Positions 10,719 to 23,925 are shown, numbered from the stretch's first letter. The stretch is DNA of 64,000 nt from Trichopria drosophilae (GCA_030407085.1 JAQOWT010000008.1:124001-188000); one strand, 5' to 3'. The notes: generated by a model from the sequence alone, not told the origin. Made by a program: numbers and translations.

Positions 10719-13700
10719 TTCATATTGTCTTATTAATATTTAGTATATAAACATCTCACATGTCCAAATATATACTTTTCCAATATTTTGTTTACTATGA
10801 GAATTGCTCACCAATTTAGTAAAACTATTGTTAACAATTATTCTACGTAAATTTTAATTCTTTTCTGTGAATGAATTTAATTACTGGATTTTGATTGAAA
10901 TTTTGAATCACTAATCGTTAACTGAAATAAAGTAGTAAAATTACTACATAAACGGAATTTTTAATATATTCCACTCAACCACCAAAGGTACTAAATATTG
11001 CCTCATAAATTAATTTTAGTGTACGAAATCGTTTGGTTATGAATGTGATTTTTTATATTCTTGGTTCAAAATTCCTCATCTTATTTTAAATTTAAATATA
11101 GCGATTTCAATACTCCGGTAATCTGAAATATCATGTTAAATTTTTTGTAATAAATGAAAATCTGTCTTCATAAAATTCCATGACCAATGGTGGACCAACA
11201 AAATATACTCTCAATTTAAAATTTAAAATAATTAAAACAGTAATAAGACAATCATAAAAAAAACAGACTAAGTATTATAAAAAATATAAGAAACTAACGG
11301 TTGTAACTTTACAATTTTGAAAACGCATATTTGCTGATTTTTGAGTGTGCTATTTAGTAATCTCTATACGAATAATAACGTTTAAATGGTAAATTAATTC
11401 TGAACAGCACAATCCGCTCCGGGATGTCTTGGGGAGCTCCCGAGGCCGTCCAAATGTCCCCTTTTGGTCTTCGGGAGTTCCTCAGAGGCTCCTCGGGAAT
11501 CTGTTATTTGGGATATGAATCCCGAAAATGTATAAAATCAATGGAATTTTATAAAATTCAAAAATTTCAAATCCCTTCTCAGTATAAAACTGCGCCATTT
11601 AAGTAACATTTTTTCAAGTAGGACATTTTTGTGACTGGTTTACTAATGTTGAAACATTTAAAAAATGTCTCTTAGTAGCATAATTCTTTTGATCACTTTT
11701 AGCACGTACGAATATTGTTTTCAAAGCTTAACAGTGACTAATGGTTCAATATTAAAGCGGTTTTTAACCGAATATTTCAGAATAACTTATGAGCAAATAG
11801 TTAATTTTTGTCGGAAGTTCGGGAAGTTTACGATAAAAGTTTGGTAAATTATTAAAATCTGTCAACGTTTTCCGGAACATTCATTGAAAAAGATAATTTC
11901 AAAAATTGTTTAGATTCAAACATTGATCATTTCAAACAAAAGTTTTTCTGGGTATGTATTTTGTCCCAAAAATTCCTATTTCCATGAGACATAAAAGTAT
12001 GTTTTGACGATGGAATGTGAAAGACCACATTCAAAATTGCATCGAATCGTAGTTACTGCGCGATTTACATAATGAACAAAATATTGGAAAACATTCGTCA
12101 TGTAAGTGTTAACGTAAGAATTAGTGGTGCCCATTTAAGTTAGTAATCGTAACAATTTATTTTGCTGTGCATACGCTATGTCCAGACATGTATGCTGATA
12201 CGTGATTTTAGGAACGTATATTTTAGTAATATTTTGAGTTTAAAATCTTATTTTAAAAACATGAAATCACACGTTACCAGAGCTCGTACGGGTTCATAAA
12301 AACTCGAACGTCGTTCTGCGTTATCATCAATAATCGGGTGTAATAGCGAGTTGATCTTGATATTTTTGTATGTAATCTGGGTAAAATGTGTTTTTATTGC
12401 TATGTGTCATGATTATGTAGAGTATTTCACAATTGTTTAAATTATGTATTGTTATGTATTGTACGATTTAACCGTATCATTATTATCATAACTAATATAA
12501 CTTTACATGAATTGTTGTACTATTTTATAGTTTTTTGTACGTTTCAATTCGTTTTTTGCAAATGATGATGCTAGACGAATTTCTTGTAAATATTTGTACA
12601 TGTCAAGCATTGAAGAAAGTATGAAATGCCCAAAAGTTCCCGTGAAAAATTTCTCTCAACAAATTGAAAAAGTAATGTTTGATTACCGTGATGACATTTA
12701 TCATAAACTTTAGTATTAATTTAGAAATTCCAATGAATTCTATAGAAGCTCTGCACTCAAAGACTATGTTTGACCGATTGCTTAGGTTTAATAGATATCA
12801 GTATAACCATAGATTAAAAAACAATTAATTTGGTGATAATAAGGAGTCAAAACGCAGATAACTTTACTACTAACTGTAAAAATTCATGAATAATCACGTG
12901 ACGGTTTAAAATCAATGTAATCATTAAGAAATCGATAGACTTCATTGACCACAAAGTTCTTGCCTTTACTTAAACGTATAGAAAGAAACGATTTGATGGG
13001 AGTTAGAAATTAATTTGTCGTTTCAATTATTCGCTTCGGATATTCAGAACACCAGACAATAAGTTAGTGAGAACAACTAACAGATATTTTTATGAACAAA
13101 GGAAATATTAGAACGAGTCTATCATTTAGTTTCTCTTAGTTATACGCAACTATTAATTAGTTATTCAAATGAATTGAAAAACAATTATTGTTTCAGTGAA
13201 AATAAAGCTTGTTATAATGGCAGTTTTTTCAATTCCAAATATTATTCTTTAATAATATTTAGATACTAAACTAAATAGAATAAGTAAGTGTTCAGCCAAT
13301 CAAGTATAATGAGCTATTTAATTACGAGCAAAACGATTCTTTCATTTATTCCTGTATTTAATTAAATTCACTAAATTGGAATCATTTGTACGTTGAAGAT
13401 TTGCATGGAATTACTCGAGTTACGAAAGTACAATACATGATCAAACTTTAATTTATTTCAAGTGAGAAAACCCAAAGTTACGTCTTTGGCTTCATATCAG
13501 ATACATATTTAGAAAATGTAACTTTTTTAGTCTAATATTTTACATAATAATTTGGAATAGACTTTCGTTATGAGTATATATTTGTAGCAAGTATGTTTTC
13601 GATGATTTACTGTTTAATTTCCAGCAAAAAGTTGGCTGACTCAACAAATAAGTCATCGGGATTACCTGTGTATTAATATTTGTTGTTCGCAGTAAGATCA

Positions 13701-14261
13701 ATTTTGAAATAATGAAAGAATATTTTATAAAAGTGTGTTACCAATATCGAATATTTCATTTTCCAATAAAAACTATTTCTGTTTGATTTATTTTGTGCTT
13801 TTCGGACAATTTAAAGTTCAGAAACTTAATTTGTACACATAACAAAACCTGTTCAGCATTCTAATTATTATATTCTAACTTCAATGATAAGTATTCATTT
13901 TTATTTGGAATTTATACTTAGAAAAATATTCATATTTTTTTTTAAATCACTATTTTTACAGAAATATATTACATTTTAACTGTTAGTACTGACATTACTC
14001 TCTAAATTCCTTGAAATGAAAATTCGGCCACTTTTTTATTAAGAGGGAAAATTCTATTCTTCGTGAAAGAGTGACTCAATGTTCACTCCAAGGAATTTAG
14101 AGATTCTATCTAAACCATAATTTAATTCGGAATTTCGAGGCAATGAAACAATGTTCCTCTTATTTATGTGAACTAATTCATGTCTAAATATATTTTCTTA
14201 TTAGTCAAACAGCGACCAGTTGGCTATAACACAACCAAATTTGATACTTCTTACATTAATG
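10719..14261. other. Long AT-rich non-coding stretch
   Basis: About 3.5 kb of AT-rich sequence with only short chance frames. A brief GC-richer patch at about 11,405-11,515 contains GAGCTCCCGAGG and a mirrored CTCGGGA. I see no exon, repeat array or known element; it would fit intron or intergenic DNA. Confidence 0.5.
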
Positions 14262-15128
14262 ACATTAGCCCAACAAAAATTGAAGAATTGCATGTTACCC
14301 TATAAGTTAGAGTCAATTCTGGTAGGATTTTTGCTCTAGAATACATAAATGGTCGTCAAAATGACTAATTGGCTTTAGTTTTTTTGAGATCTTGAAAGGG
14401 GTACAAAATACTACTTCAGACATTTTGAGCATCTATTCACAGCGTAAAAAATGCTGTTGTCGCACCAGTATGAGACAATTTTGATAGGAATTTTCCCATA
14501 GAATGGAAATATACTCACCAAAATAACCAATTGCACCTGGGTTCTGTACTGCATTGAAGTCAAAGGAGTAAAGACTCCGATTTCAGGCATTTTGGAGCAA
14601 CTATTCACAATCCAAAAAAATTCTCTTGTCTCACCAGCAATAGTCAATTTCCATTGGAGTTTTTCTGCAGAATCTAAATGTGCACGCCAAAGTATTATTA
14701 TGGGCTTAGTTTTATACATTACATACAGCCAATATGTACGACGAACAGTTTGAAATTCGAAACTCACTATCGTCATGGCTACTTTTCGAGAAAAGCAGAA
14801 AAATGTCCTAAAACCCGATTTTTTAATCCTTTGATTTTCAATTTCGGCAAAAAGTAGGTCCAATATTTTGGAGTACACATTTGAATACTGCTGGAAAAAT
14901 CCCACCAGAATGGATGTTTACTGGTGAGGCAACAGCTTTTTCTTTGTCAACAGATGCTTAAAAATCCCTAGGATCGAATTGCTTACTCATTTGACCTTCA
15001 ATTTCTAAAAAAAATAGAGTCAATTGGTTATTTTGATGATCATATTTCGATTCTGGAGTAAAAATTCTATCCATAACCGACTTTAACTTGTAGGGCGACA
15101 ATATTTTGTTGGGTCGTATGATATTATA
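14262..15128. mobile_element. Foldback element with ~110-bp inverted ends
   Basis: The left arm (about 14,262-14,375) and right arm (about 15,012-15,128) are inverted copies. Both read GCCCAACAAAA or GACCCAACAAAA, then CCCTATAAGTTAGAGTC or the related CCCTACAAGTTAAAGTC, then TCGTCAAAATGACTAATTGG or a close variant. The interior contains further diverged copies of the same ~165-bp module in both orientations (for example near 14,430-14,560 and 14,590-14,720), each with a TCACCAG-like motif. The 164-codon minus-strand frame inside (14,411-14,905) follows these repeats and is probably not a gene. Confidence 0.6.
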
Positions 15129-15191
15129 TACATAATTATTGACGTCTTTCATGTTTATTTTATACTATTATAATACGACACCGACAGGGGA

Positions 15192-16170
15192 GTGGCTTTC
15201 TTATTGTTGTGGATAAAAGGATATGGAGTGCAAATTAAATCATACAAAACGTCGATAGAACTTGATTTTGTTAGTATATGGATAGGAGACAAAAAAATGA
15301 TTCTCACATTCCCTCACTCTAAAGTCCAGAGAAATATTCAGATCATGCAATATCAACAGAGAACATTAGTTTATCTCATCCTCATTTTCAACTAGTCCTT
15401 TTTGGGGATTGGAATACAAGTGAAGCAGTTTGGCAGTAGTTTTATACATCACTGTATTACCTAGTGCTCCGTATATAATTCGCGATGCAGCCCGTATAAT
15501 TACAAACTCTTTAGCCTTTTTTAATTAAATGAATTTATGCCGAATCATCCTCAAAGGTAGCTTAGATCTCTTATTCTCTTTTCGTCCTCGTCTACAATCC
15601 AAATCCAGAGTTGACGTTTAATTGTGAATACTTTGATTTTGGACAAGCCGACTATGCAGGGGCATCAGTTTTCGTCTCTTAGATAAAGTGGCACGTCATG
15701 GCAACAAACCCAAATATGGTCTCAGATTTCCACAATATTATTTATCAATCCAACACCAGATTTGTTCCAAAGACGCATTTCCAAACAAATGAATTACCAT
15801 TTTGAGTTCAGAATGAAGACAAATTTATTTAAGCTTTTTGAATCTTTGTGAACAGTAAATCTAAGTCTTGCAATATTCCAACAAATTAATTTGTTAATAA
15901 ACATACCATCCGTACTGGTACAGTAATTTTTTTGGTAAATATTTCAATTCGATTTACATTGATTCATCGTTAACTATCCTACAATATTTTGGACTCTCTT
16001 GAACTCGCAAGTTCATTTCTTATTCTCGAAAAATATATCATAAATGGGATAAAGAAGTTGGACCACGCTAATGCTGGACTTGGTCCAGATGGTATACCTA
16101 CTACATACGTTTAATCATTATTATCTTCCCATCGCGCAGTCTTTCAGTCTCTTCTCAGTTCACTGACTTG
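15192..16170 (+). pseudogene. Decayed Jockey-like LINE ORF2 (endonuclease and RT start)
   Basis: Successive short frames read like the order of a Jockey-clade ORF2. GVQIKSYKTSIELDFVSIWIG (about 15,228-15,290) resembles the endonuclease segment after the G-V-x-I strand. LVLFGDWNT (about 15,387-15,413) corresponds to the endonuclease GDFN motif. FNCEYFDFGQADYAG (about 15,617-15,661) and NIIYQSNTRFVPKTHF (about 15,734-15,781) match the linker before RT. NAGLGPDGIP (about 16,069-16,098) is the classic A-G-P-D-G-I-P entry into the reverse transcriptase. Frameshifts and stops separate every piece, and the catalytic F/Y-x-D-D region is absent, so it is long dead. It is on the same strand as the ORF1 fragment at 9.7 kb, but whether they belong to one insertion cannot be told. 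Confidence 0.6.
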
Positions 16171-19126
16171 AACGATTAACTTATAACTTATAGTAATATG
16201 CAAATTAAATATTCCAGAACTAGCAAGTTTATTTGTCGAAAGGGATACAACCTTCGTACACCACATACGCTAGTCGAATTAAATTGTTTCACAAATTGGA
16301 GCTAGGTGTTCATAACCCGGCTAACTAGAGTATTCAATTTCCTACCATAAATAGTAAAATACAATATCATCACTTTTATTCGGCAATCCAAAATGTTTGA
16401 TAATTTATGATAATTTTAAAAAGGAAGCGAGTTATTAAATAGTTTCCTTTCTCATTGTTATTTTTCCATATTATTATAAAAATATTTAAACTGTTATAAA
16501 TGTTGTTAAAACTTACGCATTTTACCAAAATATTTTAATGTTTTGTGGCATTTCGGCTTAAGTAGCCATCAACCTATTCATTACATAATGTGTTATTATC
16601 CGCATATTTCAAATAAACAACCAAACAAACTATTTAATGGCAATACTTAATAAAAAATCGTCAATTTTCGTATAAAATCGTGTTTTTTTGTTAAATTACC
16701 TGCATATAAGATTATTGTCTCAAAACATTATAGCAGTTGATGTGGTCATTAGTGAATTATACTTGAATTAGATATTTCAAGTATACATATCCTAAACAAA
16801 TATACTAAACATAATATTTATAATTATACCTCGTTTCGCGGGTTTAAATCTTTGTATTGTTTACCTTTCTCTAGTAAACATCGACTTATCTTTATAACCA
16901 AATACCAGTCATACGAGGCAAGGTATCGGAAATATTTATTTATAGATGACAAATCTTGTTACATAAAATATTTATATAAATATTATACTGCCAAAAAGAA
17001 CTTCATATGTATAGAGCAGAGAGCTGCTAAGTCAAGTTTGAAAATGCACATACGACATTATCGAAGCATTTATGTTTTTAGCAAACTTAAAATTTACTTC
17101 GAAAATGCAACTTTTTTTCTATATTTTCAATTTATGGTAACAGAATATAATTATAAATAGTTGTCGGAAAACGTAACCGGTATTTTAACTAAATACACAT
17201 TGATACAGGTTTTTAAAAAGAATAATACATGATACAAAATAATAGTATTGGGTTTTAAATATTTTTTTTTAAACTATGTTATAAATTGAAAGTAATCAAA
17301 CATGTAGTTATATATTCAACAATAAAACAGATTATTAATTATTACGTTTTTTAAATAGATGCAAAACTTTTTTTGTGTATTCATTAATTAGTATAATGAT
17401 GACTATTAAGCAGCCTTTATGTACTCTTTATTTACCATCTCAAATAAAATTGTTTTTCGATAAAATTTAAATGTTTTAAATGACCACGAAACGCTTTGGC
17501 AGTAAAAATTATTAGCATATCGCGCAGTCAACACTAGTTCAGGTATAAACAGGAATAAATTTGAATTTTTGTGTTACCAATCATCCACTACTTAATAATG
17601 TACTCTACTAAATGCTTAATATATGATTAAGTGAACTCCTTAGAATATACGAATAAGAACCAAATAAGAACCTCGACTTATCTGATTTTAGTTTTTGTTA
17701 CTAAATTAGTCATGATATATGTCTATATTGCTTGCTTTGATCATTTTTTGGCTGTTTTTTTCAATGTCATAATTTAAAGCAGTGTTTAATACAATTTAAA
17801 TCACCATTTGAGAATCATCTAATATATTGCGGGCATTGTAACGTAATAGTAGTGTCCAACACCTATTTGTGGAGTAGATGCAACAACCTGCAATCGACAA
17901 CTTGAAGTTTTTTGAAATTATTAGAATTTTCCCATTCAGAAATGCCGATAATTTTAAATTCTAAATTGCGAAATTCCGTTGTACTGTCAATGGATTCTAT
18001 TGCTATTTTTATGGGAGTATTCATTTATTTTCTTGTAATTTATTGGGTTCATGAATGCATTTTTTAAAGTAAATTTTAATTATAACTAGTTGTGGTACTA
18101 CAAAATATACAACTTCTAGAAAAATTGCAGGTAGTCGTTCCAAATAGTTAATTTCTGACAGAAGTAAATAGATTTAGTAAATTTCGGCAATTTTCGTCAA
18201 AAACTTCATTGTGTATACCTATCCGCACGAGGGTGGGAAACTGCCAATGCACAAGTATAACCGAATAGTTATATTCTTAGTTTTATTTTAAATTAATAGT
18301 AACGATTTGTTCTCAATACTTCCTGTCAGTCTAGAATGTAGTAGAAATATTTTTAAATGCTACATTTTTGTAGAATTGTCCTTTTTTAGTGATGCATCGA
18401 TGCTTGAATAACATGTGCAGAGTATTGACAATATTAAAGTAACATTGCATATCTGTATTTATGTTATTAGATAGATATCGCAGATGAAATAGTGAAACAT
18501 GACACATGTCAACAGCAATAACTTGTGTCACACGTGCACGACCATGTTTTTCTAGGTTAAAAACATACTTTTGTGACGTTTATCGTAAAAAAATTCAATA
18601 AATACCAAACCATTATTTATGATATATTCGCATATTTTATAAATAACATGCAATTTGGTAGATTCGAGTATTATTACAAATTTTATTCTTGTGTTATATA
18701 TTTTGTACATTCATTATTTATTATGTCATTAGATTGAATAAAAAATTATACATCTTTCTCGTCTCTAGTAACCATTACTTAAATCAAGAAACTATTTCTT
18801 TAATAATAAGATTTTTGGTACATAAATGATATACGCATATAGTGTGATCAATTTTAGGATGAGAGATAATTCGCAATAGTGCATTATCACATCTGATGTA
18901 ATCGTGTAGCAATAATTTCATCATATAACAATTTATGCGCAACACTCGCACATGAAATTTGACGAATTATGGAACTAATGCAATTAAAGGAAACTTCATA
19001 TAACACGAAATACAAACGCAATTATAGACTGACTGTAGATTGCAATATGTTTACTTATGAATGGAAAATATTAATCAATCTAAAGTTAAATATCTACACT
19101 TCGAAGTTTAGTGAGAATTCACGGAT
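16171..19126. other. AT-rich non-coding stretch
   Basis: About 3 kb with no exon-like composition, no recognisable transposon protein and no clear repeat array. Short open frames (for example 16,852-17,160) look like chance. Confidence 0.5.
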
Positions 19127-20569
19127 GCGGGTCAAAAAACCGACAAATCAAAAAGCCGAAACGTAAAAAAACAGATAAATCAAAAAGCCGACTGGTAAAA
19201 AAACCGACAGTCGAAAAACCCACAATCGAAAAGTCAACAGTCACAATTTTAACACTCAATTTTAACTCCATAAAAAGTGAATTTTTACTCCAAGAAGTGT
19301 ATACAGTAAAATTTAGATTGTTTTTTTAAATGGTTTACATTATTTCAAAATTGGCAATATTTTTTTAACCACTAAAGTGGTTTATTCCGAAAACCCCGGT
19401 AGTATTTCAATTCGATATCTAATGTAGGTTGTTATTGTACTTCAAAAATGATTTGATAATTTTTATAATTATTTATGATTTATTGTATGTATTATAATCA
19501 TATAAGATATTTTACATTGGGGAGTGTCAATTAAGTGTTATAAGTCTGCATTTATTTTCAAGTAATTTTTTTCTAATACCATTAATCATTTCTTGATTTA
19601 TAATAATCGATGAAATTTAAAAAAAATTATTTGCTTATAAATGCGTATATATTTTCAACTGACGATTTTCTATATTTCATCATATTTTAGGCAATTACGC
19701 GTATGTCACGTAAATACTTAAAATTACATAAGAACCTATAGACACGTGTAAAGATTCATTTGGACAGTTAAATGTTAGATATGCCGTGTTTACCCGTCGA
19801 TTTCCTTGAGTCTGAAAATCTGTTTCAACACTTACGATTTTCTAATCAATTATTACTAATTAATAGTAACGAATTCCATAACACGCCATTAATTTATTAA
19901 GATCGTATTAGTAAATATTTGTAAATTATTTGCAATATATACTCAAGAATTAGAAGTTTGTCCTTCCGGATTGTTTCATAAGCATAGAATTATTTCGATT
20001 ATTTTTTCATGGTGTCTATACTAATTATGACCATCACTTAAAGACAAATTGTTGATTAATAGTTGTGTGTAATTCCATACATCGTACTGTTTACACAATT
20101 CACAAATATTAGCCACGTAAAAATAATCATTCATCAAATATATCTGGTACGTATACTTCAATGTTCTACTTGAATACATTAATAATATTAATTATTATAT
20201 TTATCAAAGACTCTGTGCCTCATGAAAATAGTTTAATTTTAAATATTAGAAATTATTTGTGTATTTGTGTATGTTTTGATAATAACTTTAATAATATAAT
20301 TTATATTTTCAATATATTCTACACATCTCCTAAAGTAACGTATTTCCATTATGAGAAAATTGACATTTATTTTGAACCTAAATTTCAAAACCGACAAATC
20401 AAAAAGCCGACAGTCATAAAGTCGACAGTCGAAAGGCCGCCAGTCAAAAAGCCGTCGACACATCGTCAGGAGGACAGTATTTTTTTAACTGTCGGATTTT
20501 GACTGTCGGTTTTTCGATTGTCGGTTTTTTTACCTGTCGGCTTTTTGATTTGTCGGTTTTTGGACCCGC
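19127..20569. mobile_element. Element bounded by arrays of a 15-16 bp repeat (AAAAAGCCGACAGTC)
   Basis: The left edge starts GCGGGTCAAAAAACCGACAA and carries about seven head-to-tail 15-16 bp units (19,133-19,245) of consensus near TCAAAAAGCCGACAG. The right edge has about five units in the same orientation (20,388-20,460), then about six in inverted orientation (20,485-20,566), ending GTCGGTTTTTGGACCCGC. The outer ends (GCGGGTC and GACCCGC) are inverted. Overall length is 1,443 bp. The ~1.1-kb interior is AT-rich with no transposase. This suggests a non-autonomous element with satellite-like subterminal arrays; the superfamily is unclear. Confidence 0.6.
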
Positions 20570-21651
20570 ACCCACATGTTCAAATTATACAATTTTCGAA
20601 GATTTCGCAAATAGCGGTTCACGGACACGAAATTTGAGCGATTGAAAGCATTGTTATAAAGTTTTTGAAAAAATTTATAAGAGCATATCGCCCTCAGAAA
20701 ACTGGTATTTAAGGTACCTCATATCAATGATTGATCATACATAAAGTGTAGATCATGAAGTGCGTCAATATATTGATTCTCCGGCAGGGAACGGAACTGC
20801 TAATGTTAAAAATTTCAAATTTAAAAAAAATGAATTTTTAATAGTAGAAAACGCTTGTTTCTTTATGAGAACATTATATAAGTTAAATTTGTAGATTTAA
20901 TTAAATATTTAAAGCATTTTGAAGGGTTGATAGTGAAATTTTAAGGGTTATTTTAAAGATATTTCACGCCTTTAGACATAGGATTCAAAGTTTATTTATT
21001 TTATAGTGCAGATACACTTTTCCAGAGTATTTTTCGACGTTGAATTCAAATCTAATGATTATAGTAGAGAATACGCATTTAATGGATTTGGGGTACGTAA
21101 AAAGGGGTGTGCAGGGGTAAATTTATCTTAAATGACTTTAATAAGTGAAAATAATAATAAACTAATATACATTTTCGTCTAAAAATAAACATTAAACAAG
21201 TTTTTATGATGCGTCAAAATAGTGATTTTCCGGCAGTCTAAAGGTTAAAATTTCACCAAATATTTTACGTAACCGTAAGATTTTTTAAAAACTATAATAC
21301 TATGGGATCTCTGAAAAGCAAATACAATATAAACAACAAGAAGATAAAATTAGCAAGTATTTCCATAAGTGTAGTTTGAACATACGACTGTAAAACATCG
21401 CTTAATTAGTAATCGCTGTAATCGCACGGTATAAATAGCGACGTCCTTGCAACGATACAGGTGGCGCCACTCGACAGCCGTCTGTGCACTCGGTAAGGAG
21501 CATTCCCATTTCGAGTGGCGTTCACTTGGATGTTTACAAACAACGGGTATGCATACCCGAACGGTCTTTGAAGGTTTCTAAATTTCATTGACCTACACGA
21601 GCCGCGCTGGCTCCAGCTACATAATGTTGAAAAGAACGGTAATGCACTTAC
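20570..21651. other. Non-coding stretch upstream of an exon-like block
   Basis: AT-rich to about 21,400, then GC richer. A TATAAATA at about 21,431-21,438 on the plus strand is followed about 55 bases on by a donor-like GGTAAGGA. Without a supported exon I do not call a promoter. Several copies of a GATTTTCCGGCAG-like phrase occur (about 20,777 and 21,223). Confidence 0.35.
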
Positions 21652-21816
21652 ACCAGTGAACGTAGAGCCGGTCGGTCGGTGTGTCGTCGTCCACGTTGCT
21701 CACCAGGCCCTCGACTATTTTCTCGACGAGGCCGCGAATCGTTTCCATCGAGGTCCCCTCGATCGAGCCACCTGCGGCCAGATCCACACTCCGGTTAATC
21801 GACCCATTTTCCGCTC
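21652..21816 (-). CDS. Internal coding exon of an unidentified conserved-looking gene
   Basis: On the minus strand a TTTTCAG acceptor (AG at 21,817-21,818) precedes 165 bases, followed by donor GTAAGT (21,646-21,651). The exon is symmetric, with phase 1 at both ends, and is open in that frame. It encodes about 55 residues including VDLAAGGSIEGTSMETIRG, LVEKIVEGLVSNVDDDTP and TDRLYVHW. Third positions are rich in G and C, in sharp contrast to the AT-rich flanks, which is a good sign of selection on codons. The peptide is acidic and helical in the middle with no membrane segment. I do not recognise the protein. Neighbouring exons are not visible in the window, so the gene's introns must be long, and its direction opposes the genes at 52-54 kb and 61-63 kb. 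Confidence 0.6.
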
Positions 21817-21839
21817 CTGAAAAGCCGGAATTGTACACA

Positions 21840-22431
21840 ATTTTTAATAGTCGAGTTTGTACAACTGTAATTCTGCATAATTTTGTGTGCGCAAATACTC
21901 TAAAACATTTATTGCTCGAAACGATCGGTATTATCGCACGATAACACAAGATATGGCTAAAATATATGTGGGTAATTTCAGTTTTTCAAAAAAGTGATAA
22001 TTAGATGACGGACGAATACAATTTATTCTTACACAAAATTCTTTTTGTCAATGTTCTGTCCATATGGACTTTTATATAATGCTCAAACAGCAAAAATACA
22101 TTTTTAAGAGCTCTTTAAGAATTCTCAAATATTGTTCATAAAGAGCTTAAACAGATTTATTCGTCGATTTTAATAAATCTAAGATACCTCTCAAATATGA
22201 AGTCTCATGAAAGGGCTCTTATTTAAGAACTTTGATACTACCAATACAGCACATACCTCTTAAAGAGGTCATCCATAGCTCCGTCTAAAGATATCTCTAA
22301 AAAGACTTCCTGAAGAGGTCTGAATTATGAGAATCTATAAAACGAGCTCTTAAAGATGTCTTACTTGGGACTTCTTAAAATCGTAATCTCGAAGAGGTCT
22401 TACGTTTGATGACTTAAATCTATCTCGTTTT
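21840..22431. repeat. Partial outer copies of the 22.4-kb inverted repeat
   Basis: At about 22,110-22,235 the sequence contains AAGAGCTC-type, GTCGATTTTAA and CTCAAATATGAAGTCTCA segments that match the inner part of the right arm of the neighbouring element (about 23,475-23,575) in the same orientation. At 22,255-22,425 many AGAGGTCTTA or AAGATGTCTTA-like words recur. Confidence 0.45.
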
Positions 22432-23925
22432 GGACCACCTGCCTTTAGTAAAGGGATTCACAGAGTTGAGATCTGCGTTTCCCCCAGAGACACTAGGTGG
22501 CTACTGAATCCGAAAATGAGATCGCGCGATATTTACATCATATGCAGATCGATAGATTATAAGCTACAATGACAAAATAAGTACTTTTACGATATTTATC
22601 AAGTGTTATCACAATTTTGTATTATTATTGTATGGTCGCCAGTTTATTGAATGAAAGCACCATCCAATATATCTATACAAACCGTAAAAAGAAACTTTGC
22701 TTTTCATTTATATTATTCTTTTCAGATGTCAAAGCTCTCAAATAAGACCTCTTTTCTGAGACCTCATATTTTAGAGGTCTTATAGAGCTCTTTAAATCGA
22801 CACATGAGTCTTCTTAAAGATTATTTTAAGAGCTCTTTCTGATAAGTATTTAAGACATCTTATAATTTTTTAGATTTCTTAGAGAGTTTTGCAAGATGTC
22901 TTTTGGTTGTTTGCGTAAGTATGCATACATAAAATAAGCCAAAATTAAATTTCTGAGAATTATAATAAAAATGGTGAAATTACTTCCTAAATATCGTAAC
23001 AACTCTTATTCTTTCATTATAGTTATTAATCGATTTGCGTATGAAGTAAATATGGGTCGGTTTCATGTTTGGATTCCATCGCCACCTAGTGTTTTTGGAA
23101 AAAACTCAGACTTCAAAATTGTAAATTTCTCTAACATTAAAAAAACCTGTTCATGACTAATATTTTAGGAAGTCACGAGTACGTCTTCTTTACGAGATAT
23201 TTGTGGAGATGTCTTTAAGACGATTTTTGGATATCCTCTTTAAGAGATGTGTGCTGTTTGGGTGATGGATATCAATACGTTAGTCGTGACTTTTAGGTAC
23301 TACGCAACAAACAGAACAGAAATGAAACAAATTTATTACGGTTTAATTCGGTTTCTGAATTTACTTTCTTATGCTCTAATCCCCCAAACACGAAAGAGAT
23401 ATATTGAAGAGCTCTTGAAAAATTCTTAAAAATTGTAAGATGTCTTAACTACTTATTAGTAAGAGCTCTTAAAATTATCTTTAAGAAGAGTTATGCGTCG
23501 ATTTTAAGAGCTCTACATGATCTCTCAAATATGAAGTCTCAGAAAAGAGGTTTTATTTGAGAGCTTTGACATATAAAATAAATAATATAAATGAAAAGCA
23601 AATTTCTGAAAATTATAGATTCTATTTTTTTTATCTTAATTGTTAATTTATATAGTGTTTATCCGAGTCCCCCTTTACCGTTTTTATAGTTATATGTTGG
23701 ATAGTAGATCATAGAATAGGGATCATATGATAATAATGCAGAATTGCGATCACTGTTGCTAAATATCTCAAAAGCACTTATTTTGTCATTATCGCTTACA
23801 ATCTATCGGTCTGCATATGAAGTAAATATTGCGCGATCCCGTTTTTGGATTCAATCGCCATCTAGTGTCTCTGGAAGAAACACAGATCTCAACAATGGGA
23901 ATCCTCACTAAAAGAGAGATGGTCC
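22432..23925. mobile_element. Long inverted-repeat element with ~0.5-kb arms
   Basis: The left arm (22,432-22,905) and right arm (about 23,405-23,925) are inverted copies along nearly their full length. Shared words include GGACCA at the tips, GAGATCTGYGTTTC, AGAGACACTAG, GACAAAATAAGT, AAAAGAGGTCTTATTTGAGA and ATAATATAAATGAAAAGCAA. The central ~500 bp holds a third partial copy (about 23,044-23,120) of the segment with CCATCGCCACCTAGTGTTTT. There is no coding frame. Arm divergence is mainly point changes and small indels, so it could still fold into a long hairpin if transcribed. Confidence 0.75.

Noticed and set aside
14411..14905. 164-codon open frame on the minus strand
   Set aside because: It overlies diverged repeat modules of a foldback element and shows no domain, start context or splice support.
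19111..19329. Lys-rich frame with repeated K-P-T units
   Set aside because: It is a translation of the 15-16 bp tandem repeat.
19127..20569. Helitron
   Set aside because: The tips are inverted and no CTRR end with a 3' hairpin or Rep/helicase frame is seen.
21431..21438. TATAAATA as a promoter
   Set aside because: No start codon, leader or exon follows that I can support.
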